Notes: generated by a model not told the origin, from the sequence alone. A DNA stretch of 24,930 nucleotides from CAG-791 sp045113775 (GCA_045113775.1 JBGUJH010000129.1:1-24930); one strand, 5' to 3'. Numbered from the stretch's first letter, positions 15,344-23,739 are shown. Made by a program: numbers and translations.

Positions 15344-16159
15344 ATATTTCTTATGGAAAAATTTGGCTTTGAGGAAAGAGACACCTTTCTTGACCCAGTC
15401 AACTTTCTCGATATAGACCAGGGGAAGCACTTTTATCGAAGAAGTGCTGATCGCGCCGGTCTCAATCTGTCTGTCAAGCCAAACATTGAAAATGATCTCA
15501 CTTATCCTTCCATACAAACGGCCTTCAAATGCATCCAGAAGGCTGTCGTCGATCCTTGTCTCCAGTTCTTCAAGGATATCGAACAACCATGTGCAGTAAA
15601 TATTGAAATGCGCGCGGTCCATGATGATCATATTGAACATATAACCGTGCGTCTGGTCAAGTACCTTGTCGTAGGATTCGAGATACTCGGGATATCTCTC
15701 GGACAGGATCGCCCTTGTGGCGTCCAGATGCTCCGCATAATGTGTATGCGCATAGTGAGAATAAAGGGTCTCAATAAAGTAGTGCTGCGGCTTGGGAACG
15801 AATACTTCATACTTTCCGAGGAGAGGCTGAAGCTCCTTGCCGGTAAGGACGTGATCGAACATATCCTTACCTTTATTTCTTCCGCCGAAATACCGCCTGT
15901 AGTGAACCAGTCCTATATAATCGCTGTCAAGATTCTTCCACGCCCAATAAATCCCGGTGAGTTCGCAGTATCTGGGATTCTTGATAGAGATGTTGTCTCC
16001 CTCATTGTCCTTCTGATATCCGAAATCAAGGGGATTTCCCTTGGCATCTTTCTTGCCTTCAGCGCCCACATGAATAGGAAGATAAAGCGGGTCACTGGGC
16101 ATTCTGTATTTTTTATGTGTGGCCACTACAATAGTAGCTGTCAATGGTTTATCTGACAT
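15329..16159 (-). CDS. DUF4422 family glycosyltransferase
   Basis: A 276-aa cytoplasmic protein of the DUF4422 family, which is found in capsule and exopolysaccharide loci and is regarded as a glycosyltransferase (some members annotated as galactopyranose- or galactofuranose-linked transferases). Landmarks are IVVATHKKYRMP near the N-terminus, GDNISIKNPRYCELTGIYWAWKN in two parts around residues 54-76, and DYIGLVHYRRYFGG near 79-92, all typical of the family. The frame can be read from a TTG at 16171, but ATG 16159 has GGAG six bases upstream. It is the first gene of the polysaccharide operon and the only recognisable glycosyltransferase in it. Sugar specificity is unknown. Confidence 0.85.
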   Translation of the reverse strand: MSDKPLTATIVVATHKKYRMPSDPLYLPIHVGAEGKKDAKGNPLDFGYQKDNEGDNISIKNPRYCELTGIYWAWKNLDSDYIGLVHYRRYFGGRNKGKDMFDHVLTGKELQPLLGKYEVFVPKPQHYFIETLYSHYAHTHYAEHLDATRAILSERYPEYLESYDKVLDQTHGYMFNMIIMDRAHFNIYCTWLFDILEELETRIDDSLLDAFEGRLYGRISEIIFNVWLDRQIETGAISTSSIKVLPLVYIEKVDWVKKGVSFLKAKFFHKKYNESF

Positions 16160-16195
16160 TTCTGACTCCAAAGCGGTTTATAAATTACCAGTTCA

Positions 16196-16225
16196 ATACT
16201 ATCATACCAAGGTGCTCTTTTTCAA
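16196..16225 (-). promoter_or_regulatory. Candidate promoter of the polysaccharide operon
   Basis: On the minus strand TTGAAA (16220-16225) and TAGTAT (16196-16201) are separated by 18 bases, placing a transcription start about 30 bases before the DUF4422 ATG. A TATGAT at 16201-16206 is an alternative -10. No terminator hairpin follows queA, so the operon could also receive read-through from queA. Confidence 0.4.
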
Positions 16226-16234
16226 TAACAAGAC

Positions 16235-17278
16235 TTAATAAAAGAAACACGCGTCCCCGAATGAAAAGAAGCGGTATCCCAGCCTGATCGCTTCCTCGTA
16301 AGCCCCCAGGACCTGCTCCCGGCCTGCGAAAGCCGAGACCAGCATAATAAGCGTGGATTCGGGAAGATGGAAATTCGTGATCAGTGCATCCATGACCTTG
16401 AACCTGTATCCCGGATAGATAAAGATCGATGTGTCATCGGATCCCGCATGGACGATTCCATCCTCGTCTGACGCGCTCTCTACTGTCCTGCACGCCGTAG
16501 TACCGACGCAGATCACACGATGTCCCTGCTGATGCGTGCGGTTTATCAGCTGTGCAGCTTCTTCCGACACCTGGTACCACTCTGTATGCATGTGATGACT
16601 TGTCACATCGTCAACCTTGACGGGCCTGAAAGTCCCAAGGCCGACGTGAAGCGTCACAAAAGCCGTATTTACCCCCGCAGCGCGAATCTCGTCAAGAAGT
16701 TCCTGTGTAAAATGGAGTCCTGCTGTAGGAGCAGCGGCGCTCCCTTCATATCTTGCGTAAACTGTCTGGTACATGTTTTTATCTTCCAGTTTATGCGTGA
16801 TATATGGCGGCAGCGGCATCTCTCCGAGTCTGTCCAGCACTTCCTCGAATATCCCCTCATATTCAAACTCCACAAGCCTGTTGCCTTCTTCGAGGATATC
16901 GAGGATCACGGCTTTGAGACTTCCATCCCCAAAGGTCACGCGCGCGCCGGGCTTAAGTTTCTTTCCCGGTCTCACCAAAGTCTCCCACTGATTGGCTTTA
17001 AGGCGCTTTAAAAGGAGGATTTCCACTCCCGCGCCGGTCCCTTCCTTAGTTCCGAGAAGTCTTGCGGGGATCACCTTTGTGTCATTCAGGACCAAAGTGT
17101 CACCCGGCTGCAGGTACTCTTTGATGTCACTGAAGATCCTGTGCTCGATTTCTCCTGTCTTCGTGTTCATGACAAGAAGGCGTGAGGCCGCCCTGTCCTT
17201 CAGTGGATCCTGCGCGATCAGTTCCTGCGGCAGGTCAAAATAATAATCCGATGTCTTTAATCCGGTGTTCTGTTCCAT
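16235..17278 (-). CDS. queA: S-adenosylmethionine:tRNA ribosyltransferase-isomerase
   Basis: QueA transfers and isomerises the ribosyl moiety of S-adenosylmethionine to preQ1-modified tRNA, forming epoxyqueuosine in the queuosine pathway. At 347 aa it has the normal length. Family motifs are evident: YYFDLPQELIAQDP at the N-terminus, DTLVLNDTKVIPARL near 60-74, MPLPPYI near 153-159, RYEGSAAAPTAGLHFT near 178-193, VTLHVGLGTFRPV near 208-220, and ITNFHLPESTLIMLVSAF near 299-316. AGGAAAG lies about ten bases before the ATG. The gene follows the M18 peptidase gene by about 20 bp and is probably cotranscribed. The usual tgt neighbour is not in this window. Confidence 0.97.
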   Translation of the reverse strand: MEQNTGLKTSDYYFDLPQELIAQDPLKDRAASRLLVMNTKTGEIEHRIFSDIKEYLQPGDTLVLNDTKVIPARLLGTKEGTGAGVEILLLKRLKANQWETLVRPGKKLKPGARVTFGDGSLKAVILDILEEGNRLVEFEYEGIFEEVLDRLGEMPLPPYITHKLEDKNMYQTVYARYEGSAAAPTAGLHFTQELLDEIRAAGVNTAFVTLHVGLGTFRPVKVDDVTSHHMHTEWYQVSEEAAQLINRTHQQGHRVICVGTTACRTVESASDEDGIVHAGSDDTSIFIYPGYRFKVMDALITNFHLPESTLIMLVSAFAGREQVLGAYEEAIRLGYRFFSFGDACFFY

Positions 17279-17297
17279 TTAAAAAACACTTTCCTGT

Positions 17298-18728
17298 TTA
17301 CTGATTTTTGAAAGATGCGTTTCTAAGAAATACCTTGTATCCGCGGTAAGTCTCATAGAGATCTGCCTTGCTCACTGCCTCCCAAGGCGAGTGCATGCTC
17401 AGGACAGGAACCCCGCAGTCAATTACATTCATGCCGTAGAGCGCCAGAATGTAAGCGATCGTACCGCCTCCGCCCATGTCAACTTTGCCGAGCTCGGCAG
17501 TCTGTGTGCAGATCTCCCCTTTTTCAAAAATCTCCCTGAGGTGGGCGATGTACTCAGCATTCGCGTCGTTGGAGCCGGACTTGCCTCTGCTTCCGGTGAA
17601 CTTGTTGAAAGTCATGCCTCTTCCGAGATAAGATACATTCTTTTTCTCAAAAACCGATGCATAGGAAGGATCAAAAGCCGCACTCACGTCAGAAGAAAGC
17701 ATGCAGCTGTTCGCGAGCGTCCGTCTGAGCGCGAGTTCGCTGTAGCATCCGCAGAGATTCATGACCTCAGCGACAGCGTTTTCAAAGAACCTTGACCGCA
17801 TTCCCGTTGCCCCGACACTGCCGATCTCCTCTTTGTCGACGAGAAGCGTGCAGCTGGTCCTTAAAAGATCGTGCGTTTCTATCTGTGCCCTGAAGGAAGG
17901 ATAAGCGCACGCCCTGTCATCCTGTCCGTATCCGAGGATCATGCTTCTGTCAAAACCTGCGTCTCTCGCCCTGCCTGCCGGCACGATCTCAAGCTCCGCG
18001 GATTCAAAGTCTTCTTCTTCTATTCCGTAATTCTCTGAAAGGATCTTAAGAACGGCTTTCTTTACCGCCTCCTTGCCGTTCTCTTTGTCTTTTTCTCCGT
18101 TTCTTTCATCCTTGTCTATCACAAGAGGTCTGCTGCCGATGATCACATCGAGAGCCTCTCCTTCGATAGCGGTTGACGCCGGTTTCTTCATCTGATCCTG
18201 AGAGAGATGGATCAACAGGTCTGAGACAAAGAACACCGGGTCATCCTCATCTTCACCTACGTGCAGCAGAACTGTCTCACCGCTCTTTTTGACGATCACG
18301 CCATGGATCGCGAGCGGGAGCGTAACGTATTGGTATTTTTTGATGCCGCCGTAATAATGGGTGTCAAGATATACGATCTCACTGTCTTCATATAAAGGAT
18401 TCTGTTTTACATCAAGGCGGGGAGAATCTATATGGGCGCCCAGAATATTCATTCCTCTCTCGAACGGCTCAGTGCCTATCTCAAAAAGGACAACGGATTT
18501 GTTCATCCAGACGCTGTAGACCCTGTCGCCTGCGGAAAGCTTTTTTCCTTCTCTGATCGCTTCACTCAGCTCGATATAACCGTTCGCCTCTGCTTCATTG
18601 ACAAAGATATCTACACACTCGCGCTCCGTCTTTCCGTGATCAAGAAAGGCTTTATAGTCATCCGCAAAATCCATACAGGATTTATGTTTTCCCGGATCAT
18701 AGGTTTTCCACGCGTTGGTTCTTTGCAT
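17298..18728 (-). CDS. M18 family aminopeptidase
   Basis: Cytoplasmic zinc aminopeptidase of the M18 (aminopeptidase I / aspartyl aminopeptidase) family, removing N-terminal residues, often acidic ones, from peptides. The 476-aa protein shows the co-catalytic metal-site motifs in order: GAHIDSPRLD with His99 and Asp101, YGQDDRACAY near 277, VDKEEIGSVGATG near 306 with the catalytic Glu pair, and SMHSPWEAVSKADL near 446 with the last metal His. The length is typical. AGAGGAG precedes the ATG. It lies downstream of the structured RNA and its hairpin, and upstream of queA. Confidence 0.95.
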   Translation of the reverse strand: MQRTNAWKTYDPGKHKSCMDFADDYKAFLDHGKTERECVDIFVNEAEANGYIELSEAIREGKKLSAGDRVYSVWMNKSVVLFEIGTEPFERGMNILGAHIDSPRLDVKQNPLYEDSEIVYLDTHYYGGIKKYQYVTLPLAIHGVIVKKSGETVLLHVGEDEDDPVFFVSDLLIHLSQDQMKKPASTAIEGEALDVIIGSRPLVIDKDERNGEKDKENGKEAVKKAVLKILSENYGIEEEDFESAELEIVPAGRARDAGFDRSMILGYGQDDRACAYPSFRAQIETHDLLRTSCTLLVDKEEIGSVGATGMRSRFFENAVAEVMNLCGCYSELALRRTLANSCMLSSDVSAAFDPSYASVFEKKNVSYLGRGMTFNKFTGSRGKSGSNDANAEYIAHLREIFEKGEICTQTAELGKVDMGGGGTIAYILALYGMNVIDCGVPVLSMHSPWEAVSKADLYETYRGYKVFLRNASFKNQ

Positions 18729-18808
18729 ATTATGTCTCCTCTTTGCAGTCGTATTTTTTATAGACTTCTTCCGGTTCCAAGCCGCTGAACTGTCAGAACG
18801 TCACAAAG

Positions 18809-18843
18809 AAGTGCATCTTCATACAGATGTATAAGATGCACTT
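18809..18843 (-). terminator. Terminator-like hairpin after the structured RNA
   Basis: Bases 18809-18819 pair perfectly with 18833-18843 (11 bp), and the loop can extend the stem with 18821-18824 and 18829-18832. On the minus strand the hairpin is followed by CTTTGT, a poor U-run, so termination may be partial, leaving some transcription into the M18-queA genes. Confidence 0.6.
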
Positions 18844-18862
18844 TCATTAATTGCATAATAAT

Positions 18863-19048
18863 GCCTGAAACGCCGCCTTCCGTATTTTGACTCCTAGCAC
18901 GCGTGCCAGGTGGGTGTCCGCAGCTCAGACCTTTGCCTTCCACTGGCAGCGCAGCAGCGCCGGAGGCATGACAGCCGTAAGAGCAATATAAGATTCCCGT
19001 TTAAAGTAATTGTAGGTTCAAAATAACGGAAATGTTGGCCTTTCAGGC
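18863..19048 (-). ncRNA. Structured small RNA, probably 6S RNA
   Basis: On the minus strand a strong promoter is followed by a ~186-nt segment whose ends pair over a long distance: 19041-19049 with 18862-18870 (9 bp) and 19018-19031 with 18878-18890 (13 bp with one bulged U). Inside lie smaller hairpins such as GCAC-GC-GUGC at 18898-18907. A terminal closing helix, a long single-stranded 5' bubble (ACCUACAAUUACUUUAAACG) and this length are the architecture of 6S RNA, which binds sigma-A RNA polymerase as a promoter mimic, and segments such as GCGGACACCCACCUGGCA match my recollection of clostridial 6S RNAs, which I cannot verify. No open reading frame or riboswitch core fits. That a folded RNA is made is likely; the 6S name is tentative. 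Confidence 0.6.
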
Positions 19049-19054
19049 AACTTA

Positions 19055-19083
19055 ATTATATCACATTATTCCGATATGTACAA
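19055..19083 (-). promoter_or_regulatory. Strong sigma-A type promoter of the structured RNA
   Basis: On the minus strand TTGTAC (19078-19083) and a perfect TATAAT (19055-19060) are separated by exactly 17 bases. The seventh base after the -10 box is G19048, which is within one base of the 5' end of the RNA's closing stem. The promoter begins right after the stop codon of the aminopeptidase P gene, with no terminator between. Confidence 0.75.
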
Positions 19084-19089
19084 TCTGCA

Positions 19090-20919
19090 TCAGACCGGCT
19101 CAGTCTGTAATATAAGCCACTCCTGCTCCCCCGCATCCATGAGCGGCATCAGTTCTGTCCGCACTCTTTCATGATATTCGTTGAGCAGTTTTCTCGTATC
19201 CGGCGTCAGATAAGCGGGGTCGATCAGGTTTGTGTCAAACGGCACCAATGTGAGCGGTTCAAAAGCGAGAAAGCTCCCCCACTCATTAGTGGTGTGTTCC
19301 ACAACTTCCAGGATCGTCTCGATCCGAATCCCGTACTTGCCCTCGAGATAAACGCCGGGCTCGTCAGAAACGATCATACCGGGCTGCAGCGGGGCGTCCT
19401 GCCTTCCGGGAAAGACTTTCCACCGGATCGAAGGCGGTGTCTCGTGCACATTCAGGAAATAACCGATCCCATGGCCGGTCCCGCATTTGTAATCGAGCCC
19501 TTCTTTCCACATAGGCTCTCTTGCCAGAATGTCGAGATTGGCGCCGGTGCATCCTTGAAGGAATACCGCGCCCATGAGCTGAAGGTTCGATACGGCTGTA
19601 AGCGTATAATGTTTCTTCATCTCCTCAGTGACAGGACCAAGCGATATTGTTCGTGTCACGTCCGTCGTACCGGTCAGATACTGGCCGCCCGAATCGACCA
19701 GGAGCATCCCCTCAGGTTTCAGCTCGGCATCTGACACACCGGGTACCGCCTCATAATGCATCATGGCCGCATTGGGTCCGTATGCAGAGATCGTAGGGAA
19801 GGAAAGATCCATATAGTCGTCGATTTCTGAGCGGAGATTGTCGAGATAAGCGGCGGCGCCTGATTCGGTCACCGGCTCCATATCAGTTTTACCTACTCTG
19901 TCCGTCAGCCACATGATAAATCTGCAGAGAGCGGCGCTGTCGTACTTGTAGCATTCGCGGATATTAGCCATCTCCACATCATTCTTGATGCTCTTGAATT
20001 CCGCGAGAGGGCTCTGTGTCTTGATCAGCTCATTCCCTGAAGATGCTTTTCGCAGTCCCTTCGATACCGCAAGATAGACGCTGTAACTCACGCAGTCGGG
20101 ATCGCACATCAGGTCGCCGCTGTGATCATATACAGCGAGGAAATCTTCCAGGTCATCATAAGGCAGGATCGAGATCCTGTGAAGGGCTGCATAGGATCTG
20201 AGCTCCGGGGTCACTTCCCCGTCCTGGATAAAGAGATATACATTTCTCTCGTCCACAAGAATATGCGTCAGAGCGACGGGATTGCAGGTGACGTCTGATC
20301 CGCGCATATTGAGGAGCCACATGATATTGTCCAGCTTACTGTCAATATAGGCAGCGGCGCCTTTTTCATGCATGGCATCGCGCAGACGTCCGAGTTTTGC
20401 CTCAACATCCTCTCCCGTATAATCTTCATCGAGGATCATGACCGGATGGCAGGGGAGAGGCGGCCTGTCTTTCCAGATTCCTTCCGCGAGATCGAGGCCG
20501 ATCTTCAGAGATCCTTTTTTCCCTTTCATCAGCTTCTCGAATTCCCTGCCCTCTTTGCTGGGGACGCAGCGCCCGTCAAATCCGAGCACAGATCCTTCCT
20601 GCATATTTTGACTCAGGTACTCTCTGATCGTCGGCACTCCGGGCTCCCCCATCTTCATGAGCGTCACGCCCGAGCCCTCCAGCTCAGCAGCTGCCTGAAT
20701 AAAATACCGCCCGTCTGTCCAAAGGCACGCCTCTTCCGCTCGGACGACCAGAGTTCCCGCCGAGCCCGTAAATCCGCTGAAAAACTCTCTTGTGTGGAAA
20801 TAGTTCGCCGCATATTCCGAATTGTGGAAGTCCGCGGTAGGAATCATATAAGCATCGATGCCCGATCTCTTCATTGCTTCCCGGAGCATCTCTATTCTGT
20901 CTCTGTTAACACTGCCCAT
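19090..20919 (-). CDS. Xaa-Pro aminopeptidase (aminopeptidase P family, M24B, long form)
   Basis: Metallopeptidase that removes the N-terminal residue before proline. The 609-aa protein is the long three-domain form: two creatinase-like N-terminal domains (about 1-290), the pita-bread M24 catalytic domain (about 300-530) and a C-terminal M24 extension. Metal ligands are visible in VDSGGQYLTGTTDVTRT (two Asp), GTGHGIGYFLNVHE (His), DEPGVYLEGKYGIRIE (Glu, Glu). Start choice: the frame opens at GTG 20922, but ATG 20919 stands 5 bases after AGGAGG and is preferred. It follows thrC by about 34 bp and is probably cotranscribed with it. Confidence 0.94.
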   Translation of the reverse strand: MGSVNRDRIEMLREAMKRSGIDAYMIPTADFHNSEYAANYFHTREFFSGFTGSAGTLVVRAEEACLWTDGRYFIQAAAELEGSGVTLMKMGEPGVPTIREYLSQNMQEGSVLGFDGRCVPSKEGREFEKLMKGKKGSLKIGLDLAEGIWKDRPPLPCHPVMILDEDYTGEDVEAKLGRLRDAMHEKGAAAYIDSKLDNIMWLLNMRGSDVTCNPVALTHILVDERNVYLFIQDGEVTPELRSYAALHRISILPYDDLEDFLAVYDHSGDLMCDPDCVSYSVYLAVSKGLRKASSGNELIKTQSPLAEFKSIKNDVEMANIRECYKYDSAALCRFIMWLTDRVGKTDMEPVTESGAAAYLDNLRSEIDDYMDLSFPTISAYGPNAAMMHYEAVPGVSDAELKPEGMLLVDSGGQYLTGTTDVTRTISLGPVTEEMKKHYTLTAVSNLQLMGAVFLQGCTGANLDILAREPMWKEGLDYKCGTGHGIGYFLNVHETPPSIRWKVFPGRQDAPLQPGMIVSDEPGVYLEGKYGIRIETILEVVEHTTNEWGSFLAFEPLTLVPFDTNLIDPAYLTPDTRKLLNEYHERVRTELMPLMDAGEQEWLILQTEPV

Positions 20920-20953
20920 CACTGCCTCCTGACAGGAACCATGCTTTACGTTG

Positions 20954-22450
20954 TCAGTTATCGTCAGTAAGTCCCAGGAATCTGCGCACTTCTTCCTTCA
21001 TCTGTGTTCTGTCACAGACGATGTCATGAAGGATCGGCGCGTCTTTCAGGTCGCTGACAGCCTTTGGAACAGGCACTCCGGCCACTTCACTGAGCTTGTC
21101 TGCCAGTTCAAGATCCGGGAGCGATGTATCTTTGCCCAACGCCGCCATAACGGAACCCTCGAACTTGAAAGGGCTCGCTGTAGAGTCGATGACTGCAGGG
21201 GTCGCGTCGGAAGTCTCACTGCGATACCTTCTGTAGACACTGCTGGCGACAGCAGTGTGCGGATCGATCACATATCCGTCACCCATGTAAACGGTACGGA
21301 TCTCCCTGGCGGTCTGCTCCTCATCCGCATATCCGCTCACGAAATCTCCGAGCTGTTCCATCATCTGTGGGGTGACAGTATATTTGCCCTTTTCCTTCAG
21401 GTCCTTCATAAACGCCGCGCAGGCAGCAGGATCATCTCCACTGATATGGTAGATCAGTCTCTCGAGGTTGCTCGAGATCAGGATGTCCATCGAAGGGGAG
21501 CTTGTCAGCACGAACTTTCGATTCCTGTCATACTCGCCAGTCGTAAAGAAATCAAAAAGGACCTTATTGGAATTAGAGGCACAGATCAGCTTGCCGATCG
21601 GAAGCCCCATTCTCTTTGCGTAATAAGCGGCCAGGATATTGCCGAAATTACCGGTCGGAACGACAAAATTGACAGGATCACCTTCATTGATGACTCCGTC
21701 TTTAAGAAGTCTTGTATAAGCATACACATAATAGACGATCTGCGGTGTCAGGCGTCCGATGTTGATGGAATTTGCTGACGAGAACTGCATTCCGTGCCGC
21801 GCCATCTCATCTACGAGCGCCTTGTCCGTAAACAGGTTCTTGACGCTGGTCTGCGCGTCGTCGAAGTTGCCGTTGATCCCGATGACCCTGGTGTTCGCCC
21901 CCACTGTCGTCACCATCTGTCTCTCCTGGATCGAAGAAACGCCGTGCTTGGGATAAAAGACCATGATCTTCGTGCCCTCAACGCCGGCAAAGCCTGCCAG
22001 TGCCGCCTTGCCTGTATCTCCGCTGGTCGCTGTAAGGATCACTATCTCTGAACCTGATCCGTTCTTCGCCGCCGCAGTTGTCATCAGATGCGGCAAAATA
22101 GAGAGAGCCATGTCCTTGAACGCGATCGTAGGTCCGTGGAACAGTTCCAGATACCAGGCGCTGCCTGATTTCCTCAAGGGTACGATCTCCTCTGTATCAA
22201 ACTTGCTGTCATAAGCGTTGTTGATGCAGTTCTTCAGCTCTTCCTGTGTGTAGTCAGTAAGAAACAGGCGCATGACCTCATAAGCTACGCCTCGGTAATC
22301 CATCTCAGCGAGCTGTGCAAGTCCCGCCTCAAGCGCGGGAACGGAAGTGGGCACGTAGAGTCCTCCGTCTTCCGGAAATCCTCTCAGGATTGCCTGCGAG
22401 GCAGTGATCGGGGTACTATCTGAACGGGTGCTTCTGTACAATATATCCAT
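20954..22450 (-). CDS. thrC: Threonine synthase
   Basis: PLP enzyme converting O-phosphohomoserine to threonine and phosphate, the last step of threonine synthesis. The 498-aa protein has the long-form N-terminal domain (ILRGFPEDGGLYVP near 21-34), the PLP lysine Lys112 in GPTIAFKDMA, ATSGDTGKAAL near 142-152, and VVPTGNFGNILAAYYAKRMG in the second half, all typical of the bacterial/yeast long class. AAAGGAG lies 7 bases before the ATG. First gene of a two-gene unit with the aminopeptidase P gene. No T-box leader is seen in the 170-bp upstream spacer. Confidence 0.97.
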   Translation of the reverse strand: MDILYRSTRSDSTPITASQAILRGFPEDGGLYVPTSVPALEAGLAQLAEMDYRGVAYEVMRLFLTDYTQEELKNCINNAYDSKFDTEEIVPLRKSGSAWYLELFHGPTIAFKDMALSILPHLMTTAAAKNGSGSEIVILTATSGDTGKAALAGFAGVEGTKIMVFYPKHGVSSIQERQMVTTVGANTRVIGINGNFDDAQTSVKNLFTDKALVDEMARHGMQFSSANSINIGRLTPQIVYYVYAYTRLLKDGVINEGDPVNFVVPTGNFGNILAAYYAKRMGLPIGKLICASNSNKVLFDFFTTGEYDRNRKFVLTSSPSMDILISSNLERLIYHISGDDPAACAAFMKDLKEKGKYTVTPQMMEQLGDFVSGYADEEQTAREIRTVYMGDGYVIDPHTAVASSVYRRYRSETSDATPAVIDSTASPFKFEGSVMAALGKDTSLPDLELADKLSEVAGVPVPKAVSDLKDAPILHDIVCDRTQMKEEVRRFLGLTDDN

Positions 22451-22512
22451 CAGATTGCTCCTTTCTGAATTTGTCTCATCACTCGCGGTTGCTGTTATGA
22501 CCTATGGGTGTT

Positions 22513-22541
22513 AGTGTATCACAAACGTTTGGTAATGGCAA
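22513..22541 (-). promoter_or_regulatory. Predicted thrC promoter with palindromic spacer
   Basis: On the minus strand TTGCCA (22536-22541) and TACACT (22513-22518) have a 17-base spacer. The spacer contains the 10-bp palindrome CAAACGTTTG (22522-22531), placed where a repressor would block polymerase. The regulator is not known. Confidence 0.55.
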
Positions 22542-22620
22542 AATGGAATGCGAAATGTTAGTATAGAGATGTATTTTAGAAGAAAAATCCTTCATTACGC
22601 TTTTTTGGCAAGAGGTCAGC

Positions 22621-23739
22621 ATGCGAATCATAAGCAAAACAATCGATATCAGCGCGCGGGACGAGCTCCTGCAGGCCATAGCTCCGTTGTCCGATTTCCT
22701 TCTGCTGGACATAGAAACGACCGGTCTGAGCGCCGAGAATAACGCCGTATATCTGATCGGCTGCATATATCACCAGACCGACGGCTGGAATCTTATCCAG
22801 TGGATGGATAATACCGGCAGTGAGGAAAAGGAGGTCCTCTCCTCTTTTTTGCTGTTCGCTTCCGGATATAAGACTCTTCTTCACTACAACGGAGACCGGT
22901 TTGACCTCCCTTTCCTCAAAAAGAGAATGGAGTTTCACGGCCTTTCCGATGCAGCGGTCCCGGCCGCTTCGCTCGATCTCTACAAAGTCATCACTCCCTA
23001 TAAGCGTATCCTCGGCCTTCCCGATTACAGGCAGCAGACTATGGAAGCTCTTCTCGGGACCGGCCGAGTCGAGGATCAGAGCGGCGCTGACCTGGTCAAA
23101 GTATACAGGAAGTTCATTGCCGACCCAGAGCAGGACCTTCTCTCGCGGCTCCTGGCACACAACGAGGCCGACGTCACCGGACTGCTCTCCCTGCTCCCCC
23201 TTCTTCTCTATACAGATCTTGAGACCGACGAACTGCGGGTCAGAAAAGCGCAGGCCAACTACTACACAGATTACGACGGCTCCCGCAAAGAAGAATTATT
23301 CGTCTTCTTTAAGCTGCAAAGGCCGCTGCCGGCCCCTGTATACGCCTCTGCCGATCACTGCTATGTCAAAATAGAGGGAGACGCCGGGATACTCAAGATC
23401 CCGCTGTACACAGAGGTCATGAAATACTTTTACGCCAATTACAAAGATTACTATTTTCTCCCTGAAGAGGATATGGCCGTCCACAAATATCTCGCCTCCT
23501 ATGTGGAAAAGAGCCGGAGGATCCAGGCGAAACCTGAAACATGCTATACCAGAAAAGCAGGTTCCTTCCTCCCTCAGTGGGACCTGTACCGCACTCCTTT
23601 TTTCAAGAGGTCTTATTCCGATCCCGAACTCTTCTTCGAATTCTCGGATGACTGCAAGAAAGACCGGCGATTCCTTTCAGGATACGCGGCGTACGTATTT
23701 ACACATATAAAGAACAGTAAAAAAGAGGTCGTCACCTGA
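22621..23739 (+). CDS. RNase H-like / DEDD exonuclease domain protein (YprB-like)
   Basis: A 372-aa cytoplasmic protein with an N-terminal RNase H-fold exonuclease domain of the YprB type. The acidic residues are in place: LLDIETTGL with Asp30 and Glu32 (ExoI), HYNGDRFDLPFLKKR with Asp95 (ExoII), and LLAHNEADVTGLLSL with His180 and Asp184 (ExoIII), so nuclease activity is likely. The remaining 185 residues (from about 190) form a Tyr- and Phe-rich region with no motif I recognise; it may contribute substrate binding. AGAGGT stands 4 bases before the ATG. It is divergent from thrC and convergent with the S1-domain gene; its stop codon lies inside the terminator loop. Its cellular substrate is unknown. 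Confidence 0.82.
   Translation: MRIISKTIDISARDELLQAIAPLSDFLLLDIETTGLSAENNAVYLIGCIYHQTDGWNLIQWMDNTGSEEKEVLSSFLLFASGYKTLLHYNGDRFDLPFLKKRMEFHGLSDAAVPAASLDLYKVITPYKRILGLPDYRQQTMEALLGTGRVEDQSGADLVKVYRKFIADPEQDLLSRLLAHNEADVTGLLSLLPLLLYTDLETDELRVRKAQANYYTDYDGSRKEELFVFFKLQRPLPAPVYASADHCYVKIEGDAGILKIPLYTEVMKYFYANYKDYYFLPEEDMAVHKYLASYVEKSRRIQAKPETCYTRKAGSFLPQWDLYRTPFFKRSYSDPELFFEFSDDCKKDRRFLSGYAAYVFTHIKNSKKEVVT

Noticed and set aside
15284..16156. 290-codon plus-strand frame opposite the DUF4422 gene
   Set aside because: Nearly exact antisense of a gene with clear family motifs, ribosome site and operon context.
18758..18943. 61-codon minus-strand frame inside the structured RNA
   Set aside because: It crosses the closing stem and the terminator-like hairpin and has no ribosome site; the RNA explains the stretch better.
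20951..21778. 275-codon plus-strand frame opposite thrC
   Set aside because: Antisense shadow of threonine synthase, with no plausible start signal.
22451..22620. T-box or other amino-acid riboswitch upstream of thrC
   Set aside because: No T-box core sequence, specifier stem or terminator/antiterminator pair is visible in the 170-bp spacer.
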